From the NCBI GenBank assembly GCA_029582265.1, contig CM055817.1:31539097-31603096 (forward strand): a stretch of DNA of 64,000 bases, read 5' to 3'. The notes under the pieces are model-generated. The model was not told where the DNA came from and made no database searches. It worked only from the letters and a program-made list of their open reading frames with translations. The stretch is from Zoroaster sp. YZ-2022. Lineage: Eukaryota; Echinodermata; Asteroidea; Forcipulatida; Zoroasteridae. The translations under genes and the position numbers were made by a program. Positions 44,163 through 54,089 of the stretch are shown piece by piece (position 1 is the first letter of the stretch; each line of letters begins with the position of its first letter).

Positions 44163-45690
44163 CTACTGTAGTGTCGCCTCTGAGAGAGCCCAAAGTGGAA
44201 GTTGATGCACAATAGTCGGGCGTGTTACATCAGAACTATCAGTATCAGTAACCAAGCTAAAAGCAGCTTTGAGGTTGTCGGAAGCAGAATCAGCAGTAGA
44301 TCAGTCTTCTTCTTCTGAAAAAAAATTGAAAGATTGTTTGTAAGCGTAGAAAACGTCTATCAACAAGTTAATGACATCACAGGGATGTCTATTGTTCCCG
44401 AGCAGGGGAGAAATTTGACAAGACCATGAGAAGGAAGGGACAAAGGAGAGAAGGAAAAGAGAGAAGGAAGGAAGAAGAGAAGGAAAGAAGGATTACTGTC
44501 AAAGGCAAAATTACTTACCGAGGTCCTCGCCCATCAGCATTGCTCTCTGCAGTCGTACAAGTTCGCGGGCCTCCCGCAAATAATCACGGTATTCCTCTTG
44601 GTTTTGTCTGGCCAATTGCCAGAGAGTTTGTCTTCTCGGTCGGTGCTCCTCCCTTGGTTGCTGTGGGTTGGGGACATTGGGTTCTTCCTCAGGAGCTGGA
44701 TCAGGCTCAGGATCAGCGGGCTCTGCAGGGGCCTCGAAGAAGATGTCGATGGGATTGGCAGGCTGGATATACCTTCTTCGGTTTAGTCGTTCTTGCTGGT
44801 CAACTGCCAGTGGTGGCTCAGGTTGTTCGGGTTGTTTTGGCGCTTGGTGGACAACTACTGGCATGACTGGCGCCTCTGCTGGCTCAGGTTCTGCCAATTG
44901 CTGGAGTGGTGGTGTCAATTGCTGTGGCGCTGGCTGGGCTTCATCTGCTCGTTGTGGCGGTTGCCGCCATCTTGCGGCCAGAACCTGGGCGTAACGCATC
45001 TCCCTTTGACGTTCTTCGACACCACTGAAATGTAAAAATGCAAGATGTACATGTATATGTTGAGAGCCGGCAAATATGACAGAATAAGAACAGTTTTAAT
45101 AAGAATTCCACAATTACATTGAGAGTTCTGCAACGGCGATACCATTCATGATAAAAATGAATGAAAGCAAAAATGATCGACTTCTACAAGAATGGACAAC
45201 TTTCAAGACAACTTTCCACGCCCTTCTGATAAGGATATTAACCCCATCTCGGGCCAGGTATCTCTGTCTCGAGCATACATCTTCAAAATAGTACCCCTTT
45301 CTTTGATTTCTCGGGGAAGTGATCTTAATATTGATCCCCAATGTTCAATTTCTAAGGGATTTCACACCCGAGTTTTGCTTCCAAAACACCCCCCCCCCCG
45401 AGAAAATCAGAACATGCATGCGGCCCCTTAGTTACTTGAGTGGGGGGTGTTGGGGGGTATGCATGTACTTACTCTGCAATTTATCTGCCGATTACTTCTC
45501 TAATTCTTCGCCTCAGCTGTGTGGCGGTTCACCTCCGGTACAGCTCCCTGACGCGTTCAGGCAGACGGCGGATGTTCTGTCGGATGTGGGCCAGGATCCT
45601 GACATAGTTGTTTCTGTGTGGTTGATAACCTTCACGGAGGAGTGTTATCTCCTCCTGGCCCACACCCACCCTACCAATTGCCTCCGCCAT
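44163..45690 (-). pseudogene. Harbinger Myb-like partner protein A, three exons
   Basis: Exon 1 (45,690-45,473, ATG at 45,690) encodes a Myb/SANT-like segment: EEITLLREGYQPHRNNYVRI, LPERVRELYRR, TATQLRRRIREVIGR. It ends at donor GTAAGT in phase 2. Exon 2 (45,024-44,519) starts after tttcag in matching phase and encodes GVEERQREMRYAQVLAARW, a Pro/Gln/Glu-rich region, then QEEYRDYLREARELVRLQ, ending before GTAAGT in phase 1. Exon 3 (44,314-44,163) follows tttttttcag in phase and ends SEATLQ-stop. Phases close exactly over 876 nt. Stops at two places in exon 1 and one in exon 3 make it a pseudogene. Partner Myb proteins bind DNA for Harbinger transposases. Confidence 0.8.
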
Positions 45691-46648
45691 ATGATGTAAA
45701 ATACTTATTAAACTGCGATGTGTATTCTTCGACTACTACCAAATAACGAACTAAAACTAGGCCTATATACATAGTCTAAAAGTCATGAGATAACAACAAT
45801 TAATGTCACTCAATTCAATTTGAATAGCCGGCTTTTCCACTGTCCACGACCACACATCTCTTATGTCATAACGTATGCCGATCCTTTGTGTGCCGACATT
45901 TGGACAATAGGGCTATAGGTGCCTCTCAGTGAAAGATAATTTATTCCCATTGTTGTGCACGGGGGCGGTCGTGGCGCGCCGTTCCAACCACCTCTCAGAC
46001 AATGAACCTTTGCATACGTCCAACAAGTGTTCATGCGTTTTGCACGTACGTACGACTGTCATTAAGGTCTTGGCCAATGAAAAGCTCTGCTTTGCTGACT
46101 CCGCCCCAAGCTCCAAGCCCCAAGCTCCGACCGTCGATGTCTGTAGAATTTCACAATGAGTCCGGTAGCCGATTGTTTAATTTCATTTCACTCGTGGATT
46201 TGCAACAATGGAGATTAACAACACACTGCCTAAGTACTTCAATGGTTGTCTGATCTGACAGTAAGAACTATTATGTATCAGTGACGGATCCGAGGGGCGT
46301 TTTTGAAACAGTTCCCATAAGGTACAAATCTTGTGGTTTCCGTCCCTTCCAAGCCTCCCACATTACTAAGAACCATGAAAGATAAGATAAAATGTACATC
46401 TTGGCACTTACAATTTAAACATGTTGTTAATAATATTCATGCATACCCGTACAGAAGGGGGTAGAAAAGTTTGAAATAATTATAGCCTATATTGAAACTG
46501 GTGGGATTTTAAGTGGCGGCTTTTTCAATATTTCTTTTTCGATTTTCGTTTTGAAAAAAGGAATCTGAACTTCGACTATTGTGGGAATTTGGGGGTGCGT
46601 ACGCATGCCCGGTACCCCTGCGGGTAGGCCTAAGTTTATTTAAATATA
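45691..46648. other. Upstream region of Myb-like A; promoter-like module inside
   Basis: Holds the inverted promoter-like module at 46,025-46,210 (separate entry). No coding sequence was recognised; the small frames around 45.9-46.3 kb are shadows of the module. Confidence 0.4.
46025..46210 (-). promoter_or_regulatory. Promoter-like module (GC box, CCAAT box), inverted copy at 53,808-53,989
   Basis: Read on the minus strand, the module contains ggggcggag (GC box), cattggcc (inverted CCAAT) and cgtacgtacg. It lies 335-520 bases upstream of the Myb-like A start, in the right orientation for it. The plus-strand copy at 53,808-53,989 is about 85-90 percent identical by eye. A regulatory role is inferred from motif content and position only. 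Confidence 0.4.
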
Positions 46649-47515
46649 AACCCCTCAAAAAAAGTTCTGCAATTCAAGTTTGAGGGATGATATCTTTCTT
46701 GTTACTGATGTATGAAAAAAGAAACTGGTGTCATTGAAAAGCTTGATTATTCCTCTTTACAATGATGTGCCATCTGACGTGATTATGTAATCATGGAATG
46801 TGCAGTACTCCTGAATATAGGGCAAAGTCTGAAGTGAAATGTTGCAAAAAGCATTGTTTTCAACACCGAAGTCTCCATTTCTTGTGAAGATGCAATGTGT
46901 TTTGAATAGTGCCCAGATGACAGTGCATGTCTTGCATGAATGTCAATGGTGCCTTCAATAATGTTTGTGTGAGGTAGAGCTGCAGTTTACTGAGTGGTCG
47001 TTTGTAAGATGTTTAAAGATGCCACGCTTATCGAATCTCCTAAAGGCCCAAGCAATTGGACAACTCCGGCTGATCCTTGTTGAAGAGTGAAACGCCATCC
47101 CACAGCTTCGTGTGACGAGGCTGGTGAACAGCATGAGGAGGAGGTGTCAGGCCGTGGTTGCTGTGTTCGGGTCATCTACCCGCTACTGACTTACTGACAT
47201 GTAACCATTTTTCAATAAAAGAAGGAGAGGAGAGAGTGAGAGAAAAAAAATTGTCTGTGTCATCATTGTTTTGTCATTAAAGTTTGGATGAATTAACTAT
47301 TGAAAACAACGAATTTTGCAACATTTCATTTTTGACCTTGCTGCATATTCAGAAGGACTGCGCATTCCATGATTGCATAAGCATCACAAATGACACATCA
47401 TTGTAAAGAGGAATAATCAAGCTTTTCAATGACACCAGTTTATTTTTTCATACATCAGTAACAAGAAAAATATCATCCCTCAAATTTGAATTGCAGAACC
47501 TTTTTTGAGGGGTTT
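46649..47515 (+). mobile_element. Tc1/mariner derivative with ~135-bp inverted repeats
   Basis: The left arm starts AACCCCTCAAAAAAAGTTCT at 46,649, and the right arm ends with its near complement at 47,515, each beside TA. Arms extend to about 46,790 and from about 47,385. The interior keeps only a fossil of the transposase C-terminus, so it is a non-autonomous 867-bp copy. Confidence 0.85.
47077..47186 (+). pseudogene. Fossil C-terminus of a Tc1 transposase
   Basis: The plus strand reads VEE-stop-NAIPQLRVTRLVNSMRRRC, then QAVVAVFGSSTRY and a stop at 47,184-47,186. This is the standard end of Tc1-type transposases (W.AIPQ, LV.SMRRRCQAVI.A.GG.TRY), with the Trp codon turned into TGA. Nothing of the catalytic core remains. 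Confidence 0.85.
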
Positions 47516-47621
47516 TATATTCTATTTTCTTCTTCCAGTCGGCCAGTCCTCATAGTCATAATGAATTTGGTATGATGTACATTTTCATCTGCTATTATTA
47601 GACGCAGTTTTGTCTAATTGC

Positions 47622-48822
47622 TATCAGTGTAATTATTATTACGATGCCATCCCAGAAAGGATCAATTATTTTGTTTGTAATTATTTGTAAATTCCCGTTT
47701 ACGTGTATCTATGTATGTGGAACCTTGACTTATTTTCTGAAAATAAAAATAAATTATAATTAAACAGCCTGTAATAAAAAAGTCAGATAACAATCAAAAG
47801 CATTTTCGTGGTAGCCTATACCTGCCAATATCCCGATTAATTATTTCTCGTACTCTTCTCCTGAACTTGATCGCGTTTCTTCTGAGATAATGCTGAACGA
47901 TGTCTTTTTCTGGGTTGGAGTTTTGAATAAAGTAATCCACAGCCAGACCCCATTGGTTTCCATGAGCTCTGTATCCCTGACGTCGCTCTGATCATTATTC
48001 ACAGGTAATCGGACTTGTTTGTGGGCCATGATGAAATGTGTTGGTCTCACAGACGTAGACGTAGACAGGTGTGACACTTCCGCTAATCTAGGATCGGGAG
48101 TATTTTCAAATGATACGTCGTCTATACAAATGTAATATAAAAGACGTACCTAAAGGATCGGGAGTCTTTTCAAATGGTAAGTCGTCTATACAAAGGTAAT
48201 ATAAAAGACGTACCTAAAGGATCAGGAGTCTTTTCAAATGGTACGTCGTCTATATAAATGTAAAGTAAAGGACTCACAACCTTTAGGTACGTCTTTCAGT
48301 TTACATAATCATTATGTAGATGAGTCAATGCAAATTGCTCTCATCTAGGTTAGTGGACGGTGTCACACCTGTCTACGTCTACGTCTGTGAGACCAACACA
48401 TTTCGCCATGGCCCACAGACAAGTCCGATTACCTGTAAATAATGAAGAGCGACGTCTGATATTAGAGGGATACAGAGCCCATGGAAACCAATGGGGCCTG
48501 GTTGTGAATTACGTTATCCAAAACTCCAACCCAGAAGAAGACATTGTGCAGCATTACCTTAGAAGAAACGAGGTCCAGTTAAGGAGAAGAGTACGGGAAA
48601 TGATTAATCGGGATATTGGCAGGTATAGGCTACCACGCAAATGTTTGTGATTTCTATCTGACTTTTTTATTACAGCTGTTTAATTATAATTAATTTTTAT
48701 TTTCAGGAAAAAAATCAAGGTTCCACACAGATAGATACACATAAACAGGAATATACCAATAATTACAAACAAAATTGTTGATCCTTTCTGGGATGGCACA
48801 GTAATAATAATTATAGGTAATC
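47622..48822. repeat. Head-to-head inverted duplication of Myb B exon 1 and its intron start
   Basis: Arm 47,622-48,090 is the inverted counterpart of about 48,350-48,822, roughly 85 percent identical. The left arm contains an orphan copy of exon 1 on the minus strand (48,029-47,822) with donor AG/GTATAG intact and a 7-bp net deletion that shifts the frame. It is not the first exon of Myb-like A, which lies at 45,473-45,690. Confidence 0.85.
48091..48275 (+). promoter_or_regulatory. Three 64-bp repeats with TATA-like motifs, between the divergent exons
   Basis: Units start at 48,091, 48,155 and 48,219 with ggatcgggagtcttttcaaa and end with aatataaaagacgtacctaa, the first two carrying TATAAAAG. 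A fourth relative lies upstream of transposase B (51,045-51,160). Their repeated position upstream of the B genes suggests promoter modules; this is inferred. Confidence 0.5.
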
Positions 48823-50705
48823 ATAATAAGGGAATAACATTGTGAGGACCCGGTCTTCACTGCCTGATAATTACCGGCTTGGGGGCTGGCCGCTGTGAAC
48901 GGACCGAGCCCGCAGCCCCCAAGCCGGTAATTATCAGGCAGTGAAGACCGGGTCCTCACACTGTTATTCCCATTAATAAATACCTCTTTCACGAAAGAAA
49001 CGACAAAAATAGTTTTTTTTTTTTTACTTTTGCTTCGCTGATATTTACCTGTCATTTGTACTCACGTTCGGGGCCATACTTTACGTCCAAGTAAGTTTGC
49101 GCATTGTGTCGTCACGGAGTCCTCTCCCATGACGAAGACAATAACGTTTCAACCGATTTTTACCTGACAAGGGAAGCTGAAATTTCGTTCACACAGTCCT
49201 TTTGTGCTGACTTTTAAGACCATTGGGTTTAGAAATGTTAAATATGGCTTTAGATGATAGTAGGCCTATGCCAGAAAAATTGGAGAAATTTGACGGCTCC
49301 GTTGTAACTTGTTGTTTAACGACTCAGTTTTCAGCAATGCGCGGCCAAGTTCGCGCAACGACCATTTGCCTGGTGCTCACAACTGAAACATATGGTGGTA
49401 CAACGCAATATCGTCCACTTGTCGTTGCGCGAACATGGCCAACGCAACACATTTATATCCTCGTTCATGATTATTTTCTGTTGGTACGCAATTATATTTA
49501 GGCATTAAAATATTTTATTCAATATTTTGTTAAATAAATGTGTCAACGGTCACCACGATTTTTTTCCCTATTTTGAAAAGGCATCTACCACTTTTATAGT
49601 TTCAATAAACCTTTGAAAAGGGGGAAACTGTTGAGACGCGTGCACTCAACATATATGCTGGTTCAGGGCCATTTATTCGCCATTTTATTCAGGGGCCATT
49701 TTAGAATATAATCGTTAGGCCCCCCCCCCCCCCCGGTCAAACACCATCTTTGGTAATAAGCGCATCATGACTTCAATTTTCCATTGTTTTTGCAGGCTTC
49801 AGGAACAGAGGCTTGCAAACATGCGACATGCAGCCAGAGGCAATCCATATGAACGCAGACAGCGAAATGTCGAACTGGAGTTGCCCGCACAACAAGCGGC
49901 ACCACCACCACCTCAAGAACCTGAAGCTCGTCGTCCTCAACATGCACCGCTGGAGCCAGAGGTAGCACCCGCACTACCCCACGTACGCGCACCCGTACAA
50001 TTTGAAGCACCCCCTGATCGACCACAAGGACCACTTCATCACCAACATGATCAGCACCATGACAACCTACCAGCACCAAGACTTGAGGATGATGATGATG
50101 ATAGGCTCCGTCGAGAGCATGACCCACAACATCAACAACCCCCGTGGCAGGCACCCCTACCATTTGATCCAGTAGACCAACATGAAGTTATTGATGATGC
50201 TCATCATTTTCCTCGGGGAAGAAACATCCCTCTACCTAGAGGCAGGCAGGGCAGGCAACCATTATATCAAATAATACGGGACAGCCATGTTGGGTTTTTA
50301 CATCATGTCAACAACATTTTACCTATTTTGTCCATTGAGTTTTACAATACTATGCGAATGTTCCAAAGGTACATGTTAAATTTACAGGGAGAGGATGAAA
50401 ACTTGCAACACAACTACCCCAATCAGCAGGTGCACCCCCGCCCACCACCGCCGCCGCCACCACGACAGCGACAGCAGCAGCGGCAAGAGCCTCAGCAGCA
50501 GCCTCGACAGCAGCCTCGACAACAACAACAGCAGCAGCAGCCTTGGCAGCAACCTCGACAGCAGCAGCAGCCTCGACAGCAACCTCAACAGCAGCAGCAG
50601 CAGCAACAGCCTCAGCAGCAACTTCATCATCATCATCAGCAGCAACAGCAGCAGCCTCGACACCAGCAACAGCAGCAACCTCAGCAGCAGCAGCAACAAC
50701 AGTAG
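48408..50705 (+). CDS. Harbinger Myb-like partner protein B, two exons, intact
   Basis: Exon 1 (48,408-48,622) starts at gccATGg, a strong start context, and encodes EERRLILEGYRAHGNQWGLV, EDIVQHYLRRNEVQLRRRVR and REMINRDIG, a Myb/SANT-like three-helix segment. The donor is CAG/GTATAG, phase 2. Exon 2 (49,796-50,705) follows tttttgcag and continues in phase: RLQEQRLANMRHAARGNPYE. Then come a Pro-rich region, an Asp-rich run, HVGFLHHVNNILPILSIEFY and a long Gln/Pro tail. The spliced length is 1,125 nt (374 codons) with no stop or frameshift. It lies directly upstream of transposase B on the same strand. It probably binds DNA with the transposase, as known for Harbinger Myb-like proteins. Confidence 0.82.
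48842..48959. repeat. Perfect 47-bp inverted repeat (hairpin), loop 24
   Basis: Arms 48,842-48,888 and 48,913-48,959 are exact complements; with one mismatch they extend about 12 bases further out. The sequence is GC-rich in an AT-rich intron of Myb-like B. No coding content. It looks like a fold-back or hairpin MITE of recent origin. Confidence 0.95.
48972..49795. other. Rest of the Myb-like B intron
   Basis: No gene seen. A run of about 14 C lies near 49,721-49,734. The intron ends in ttttttgcag at 49,795. Confidence 0.6.
50465..50705 (+). repeat. CAG/CAA-rich coding repeat (poly-Gln tail of Myb-like B)
   Basis: About sixty of the last eighty codons encode Gln as mixed CAG and CAA, with Pro and a short His run. 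The mixture of codons keeps the frame and encodes the disordered tail of Myb-like B. Confidence 0.9.
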
Positions 50706-51044
50706 CGAAAGTTTTAAATTGAGATTATTTTATTTGGGCTCAATTATTTGGGCTCAATTTTCTTTTGATATAATTTTCTTTGAGCACCATTAAAGCGAAC
50801 ACCAGAGCTTGTCAGTTTATTTACTGTGTACTGTTCAATTATTGATTCACAAATGTATTGCTCCACTAAAAGAAATGCATTAGTAACATTATTGTTAGTG
50901 AATTTTTGAATCCTGAACTAATGGTCCTGCCTGTGAAAAAAAAACACTAGTTCGCCGGCTTTTAAGTTAGAAGAGCCCTCTTTTAATACAACTGCAGCTC
51001 TTTGTTTATAACCCAATTACAAATCAAGTTTACTCAATACTAAA
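50706..51044. other. Short intergenic interval between the B genes
   Basis: AT-rich, with an AATT-rich 3' flank of Myb-like B. No AATAAA stands out immediately after the stop. Confidence 0.4.
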
Positions 51045-51220
51045 TGATTAGGAGTCTTTTCAAATGATACGTCGTCTATACAAATGTAACGTGGCGTACG
51101 TGGGATGATGTCTTCTGAAAATACAACTCGTCTTTATAAATGTAAAACTTTCATATAAAAGGGACTAACTGGTGTTCACCAAGAACACTCTTGAAGCCGC
51201 CGACTGTTATAGTTAGGTCT
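51045..51220 (+). promoter_or_regulatory. TATA-bearing promoter-like region of transposase B
   Basis: Contains the same aggagtcttttcaaatgata and cgtcgtctatacaaatgtaa blocks as the repeats at 48.09-48.28 kb, and a clear TATA box atataaaa at 51,153-51,160. A start site about 30 bases downstream would leave a short leader before the ATG at 51,221. Confidence 0.55.
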
Positions 51221-53011
51221 ATGAGTATGGATCCCAATATCATTTTCTTATTTTTGTGTTCGGTTAACCATTTCCTTTTGCTTATCAGTACACCACCAGT
51301 ACAGTATTTTGGGAACGATGAACTCCATTTTCTTTTTGAAACATTTGGCAGGTCATTTATCCTGTTTTTAAGTTCCTGTTTATTTGCTCTGACGGGACCA
51401 AACCCAAGCCTGTACGCCCGTCTGTTTCCCCATTTTGAAGGACAGGGACTTCTTGCACCTAGAGATCTGTTCTTAGACGTCGCTCCAGATCTCCCGCGAT
51501 TTTTCCGACTGACGGGAGAATCACATGAATCCATGAATCGCATCTGGCAGGATCTACAGCCGTTCATTGAAAATCATGGAACTGGGCGAAGACACCGACA
51601 TCTAGCTAAAAACCGGATTATGATGGCGTTGATCTGGATGAGACATTATCCAACATATGACATGTTGGACTCACTTTTCAACATGTCAACTACCGCGGTT
51701 TCAAGGGAGCTGTACTTGATTATTCCCCTGATGTGGTACTACTTCAAATCACAGGTTGCCTGGCCCACACCAGAAGAATGGCTTGCGCGAAGGGGAAAAT
51801 GGGAACGTTTCCCAAACGCTGTCGGGGCCATCGATGGCACGTTGCACGAAATCCAACGACCGCAAACGGAACCTCAGCATGAGTATTATAGCGGTTACGC
51901 CCGTTACCATTGCATGAGTACACAGGTAATGTTATTTCTACAGTAATAAGGCAAAAACGAAGCCCCTCCCTCCGAAATTTTAAACAGAATTTTTCAGATT
52001 TCCAAGGAAAATACTTTGCTCATTGCAAGATTTCTTTTGGCAAGTTTACTCCAACATGGAATGAGAGAAAAATCGACGAAGTTTCATGGAAATATTTTAA
52101 TCAAATAATAATACTGTTAGAAACTGCTTGCTAAATGCAGTGAGTCCTGAAATTTTTCCATGATAAAAATAAGGAGGGCGTGACGTTTCGATCCCAGCAG
52201 AAACTTTCTCAAAGGTAAAATGTGTCATTTTGCCTTTGAGAAAGATTCTGCTACGATATTGAAACGTTATAGCCCTCCTAACTTTTACTATGGACATATT
52301 TCATTTAGTTCCTGTATTGGAACAGGAAATAGCAACAATGACGAGCTCAAATTCTGAAAAAAATATCCATATAAGGCCTCTTTCAAACGATAATGTTCTA
52401 CAAAAACCTGTGCGTACAAACATAGCCCGTGCATATCAATATACTACAGATGACACCCCCTCCCTCCGGCTACGCCACTGTTTTGGCCTTAATTGTAATT
52501 TCAAGTTATCCTGTAGGCAACTTGCATTTGCATTTACTGGGTTTTCCTGGTCACGGTGGTATATCGAAATTCATTATCTAATTCCTCTTACATTTTATTT
52601 GCAGATCATCATTGACAATGACAGAAACATCAGATACGTCCACAGCGGGTTTATGCTGGCGTATACGCTCTTCTGCCTCGCATAGGGCCGGGAGAGGAGC
52701 TTGATCTTCCCGAGGAGGTCTTCCTCCTGGGGGACAATGGGTACGCTAACCGGTACCCCATCATGACGAAGTACCGAGCCAACCAAATCAGACAAGCCGA
52801 AAGTGTGGACGATCGGTTTATAGCCATGTCCATATTCAACCAAGAGCATTGTAGATGTCGGATCCATGTTGAGCATGTTATGAGCTATTTCAAAGACTAT
52901 AGAGCAGTTAAAGAGGTTTTCAGACACCCTCGTTGGTTTATGCCTATCGTTTGTGAACTCGCAGCATTTTTGGCTCAGAGGCATATTGTACTCACAGATG
53001 AAATCTATTAA
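51221..53011 (+). pseudogene. Harbinger (PIF/HARBI1-type) DDE transposase B, one damaged site
   Basis: Exon 1 (51,221-51,925, ATG at 51,221) is fully open: GPNPSLYARLFPHFEGQGLL, RHYPTYDMLDSLFNMST, VAWPTPEEWLARRGKWERF, VGAIDGTLHEI (first Asp) and YYSGYARYHCMSTQ. Donor CAG/GTAATG; 679-bp intron; acceptor ttgcag at 52,604, phase 0. Exon 2 reads IIIDNDRNIRYVHSGF, then a frame break near 52,660-52,690, then LPRIGPGEELDLPEEVFLLG, DNGYANRYP, RIHVEHVMSYFKDY (Glu) and a stop at 53,009-53,011. The block between HSGF and LLPRIG that should hold the second catalytic Asp (HSTDAR in copy A) is missing. Everything else is well kept, so loss was recent. Confidence 0.88.
52159..52293. repeat. ~65-bp-arm hairpin inside the transposase B intron
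   Basis: Left arm 52,159-52,222 and right arm 52,226-52,293 are imperfect complements with a 3-base loop. The arms contain tgacgtttcgat and actttctcaaaggtaaaatg with their complements. It forms a self-contained fold-back element. Confidence 0.85.
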
Positions 53012-53807
53012 AAACCTTAATGCGCCTGTACGATTGCGTGCGATTATTTTTTATCGTGTGTTATTTTATATCCATGTGTATTGATTTCCTTTTTTTCTGT
53101 ATTTTTGTGTATGTCCAAACAGTCATTTGTTAGGGCCCAAACGGAAACCAGATTTTATTGTTTTGGCTAGCCCAAGTTGGACTCCTCTGTTTTGCACACA
53201 ACTGCAATAAAGACGACGTCCAACCTGGGCTATGTTTTGGCATGCACTGGGTAAAGACATGTAATAAATGACAAAAATTGAACAATATTTCACTTCATTC
53301 AACCTTCCCATTGTTTACAATAACACTGTTTCAGCAATGTTAGAAATGTAACTTTTATAGATGTTTAAGAAAACTTATTTTCTTGAAAAGAAAATCAGAA
53401 ACGTGTTACACAAGTATACTTTAAATGTATAGCAACCCAACGGGATTTTATGACTTTGTCAATCCCAGCCCAACTAGGCACTGGTAGCTGATCAGTGTCG
53501 TAACGACAAGGGATGGGTTTGGGATTCGAATACTCCATTATCTCCCCACCCCACCACCCCACCACCCCACCACCACCCCACCACCCCACCACCCCACCAC
53601 CCCACCACCCCACCACCCCCTGCCCGAGAAAGAATCAATTCAATTAATCCAATCCGATCCAACTCTCCCAAGAAAAAGAAAAGAAAAAAAACAAGACAGG
53701 AAAACGTGTGTGGCAAGCAAAACAAATATGACGCCACCATCACCAGAAAGAGTCCTAACCTCTGAGCCGCAGACAACTCAATTAAGTTGGCATTGTCTTC
53801 TTGACGA
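53012..53807. other. Non-coding; (CCACCCCA)n minisatellite
   Basis: A CCACC/CCACCCCA tract spans about 53,541-53,622. No gene was recognised; the minus-strand Gly/Trp frames across it are repeat artefacts. Confidence 0.55.
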
Positions 53808-53989
53808 CCTTCGTTGCAAATGAACGGAGTGAAAGAAATCGAACAATGGCAGACGGGACTCATTGTGAAATTCTATAGACGTCGACGGTCGGAGGGGGTT
53901 GGAGCTTGGGGCGGAGTCAGCAAAGCAGAGCTTTTCATTGGCCAAGAGCCTAATGACCGTCGTACGTACGTGCAAAACGCATGAACACT
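53808..53989 (+). promoter_or_regulatory. Promoter-like module, plus copy (GC box, CCAAT box)
   Basis: Inverted partner of 46,025-46,210, with ggggcggag and cattggcc. No coding sequence follows within 900 bases, so if it is a promoter it has no gene here. Confidence 0.35.
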
Positions 53990-54089
53990 ATTGTAACGAG
54001 GTGACAGTCAGCGCTCCTGGTGTAAGAAATCGGGTGACCAATCAAATTTCAGGTTACAAGCCTGAGCGTAACCATACGTCCATTTTAGA

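Noticed and set aside
44426..45035. Plus-strand frames opposite Myb-like A
   Set aside because: They are Gly/Ser/Cys/Trp-rich shadows of the Pro/Gln-rich minus-strand exon, which has matching splice sites and phase.
47822..48029. First exon of Myb-like A
   Set aside because: It is an inverted copy of Myb B exon 1 with a 7-bp net deletion; the true A exon 1 lies at 45,473-45,690 and joins exon 2 in phase.
50382..50699. Minus-strand poly-Leu frame
   Set aside because: Shadow of the CAG/CAA poly-Gln coding repeat.
53395..53863. Gly/Trp-rich minus-strand frames
   Set aside because: Artefact of the CCACC-type minisatellite.
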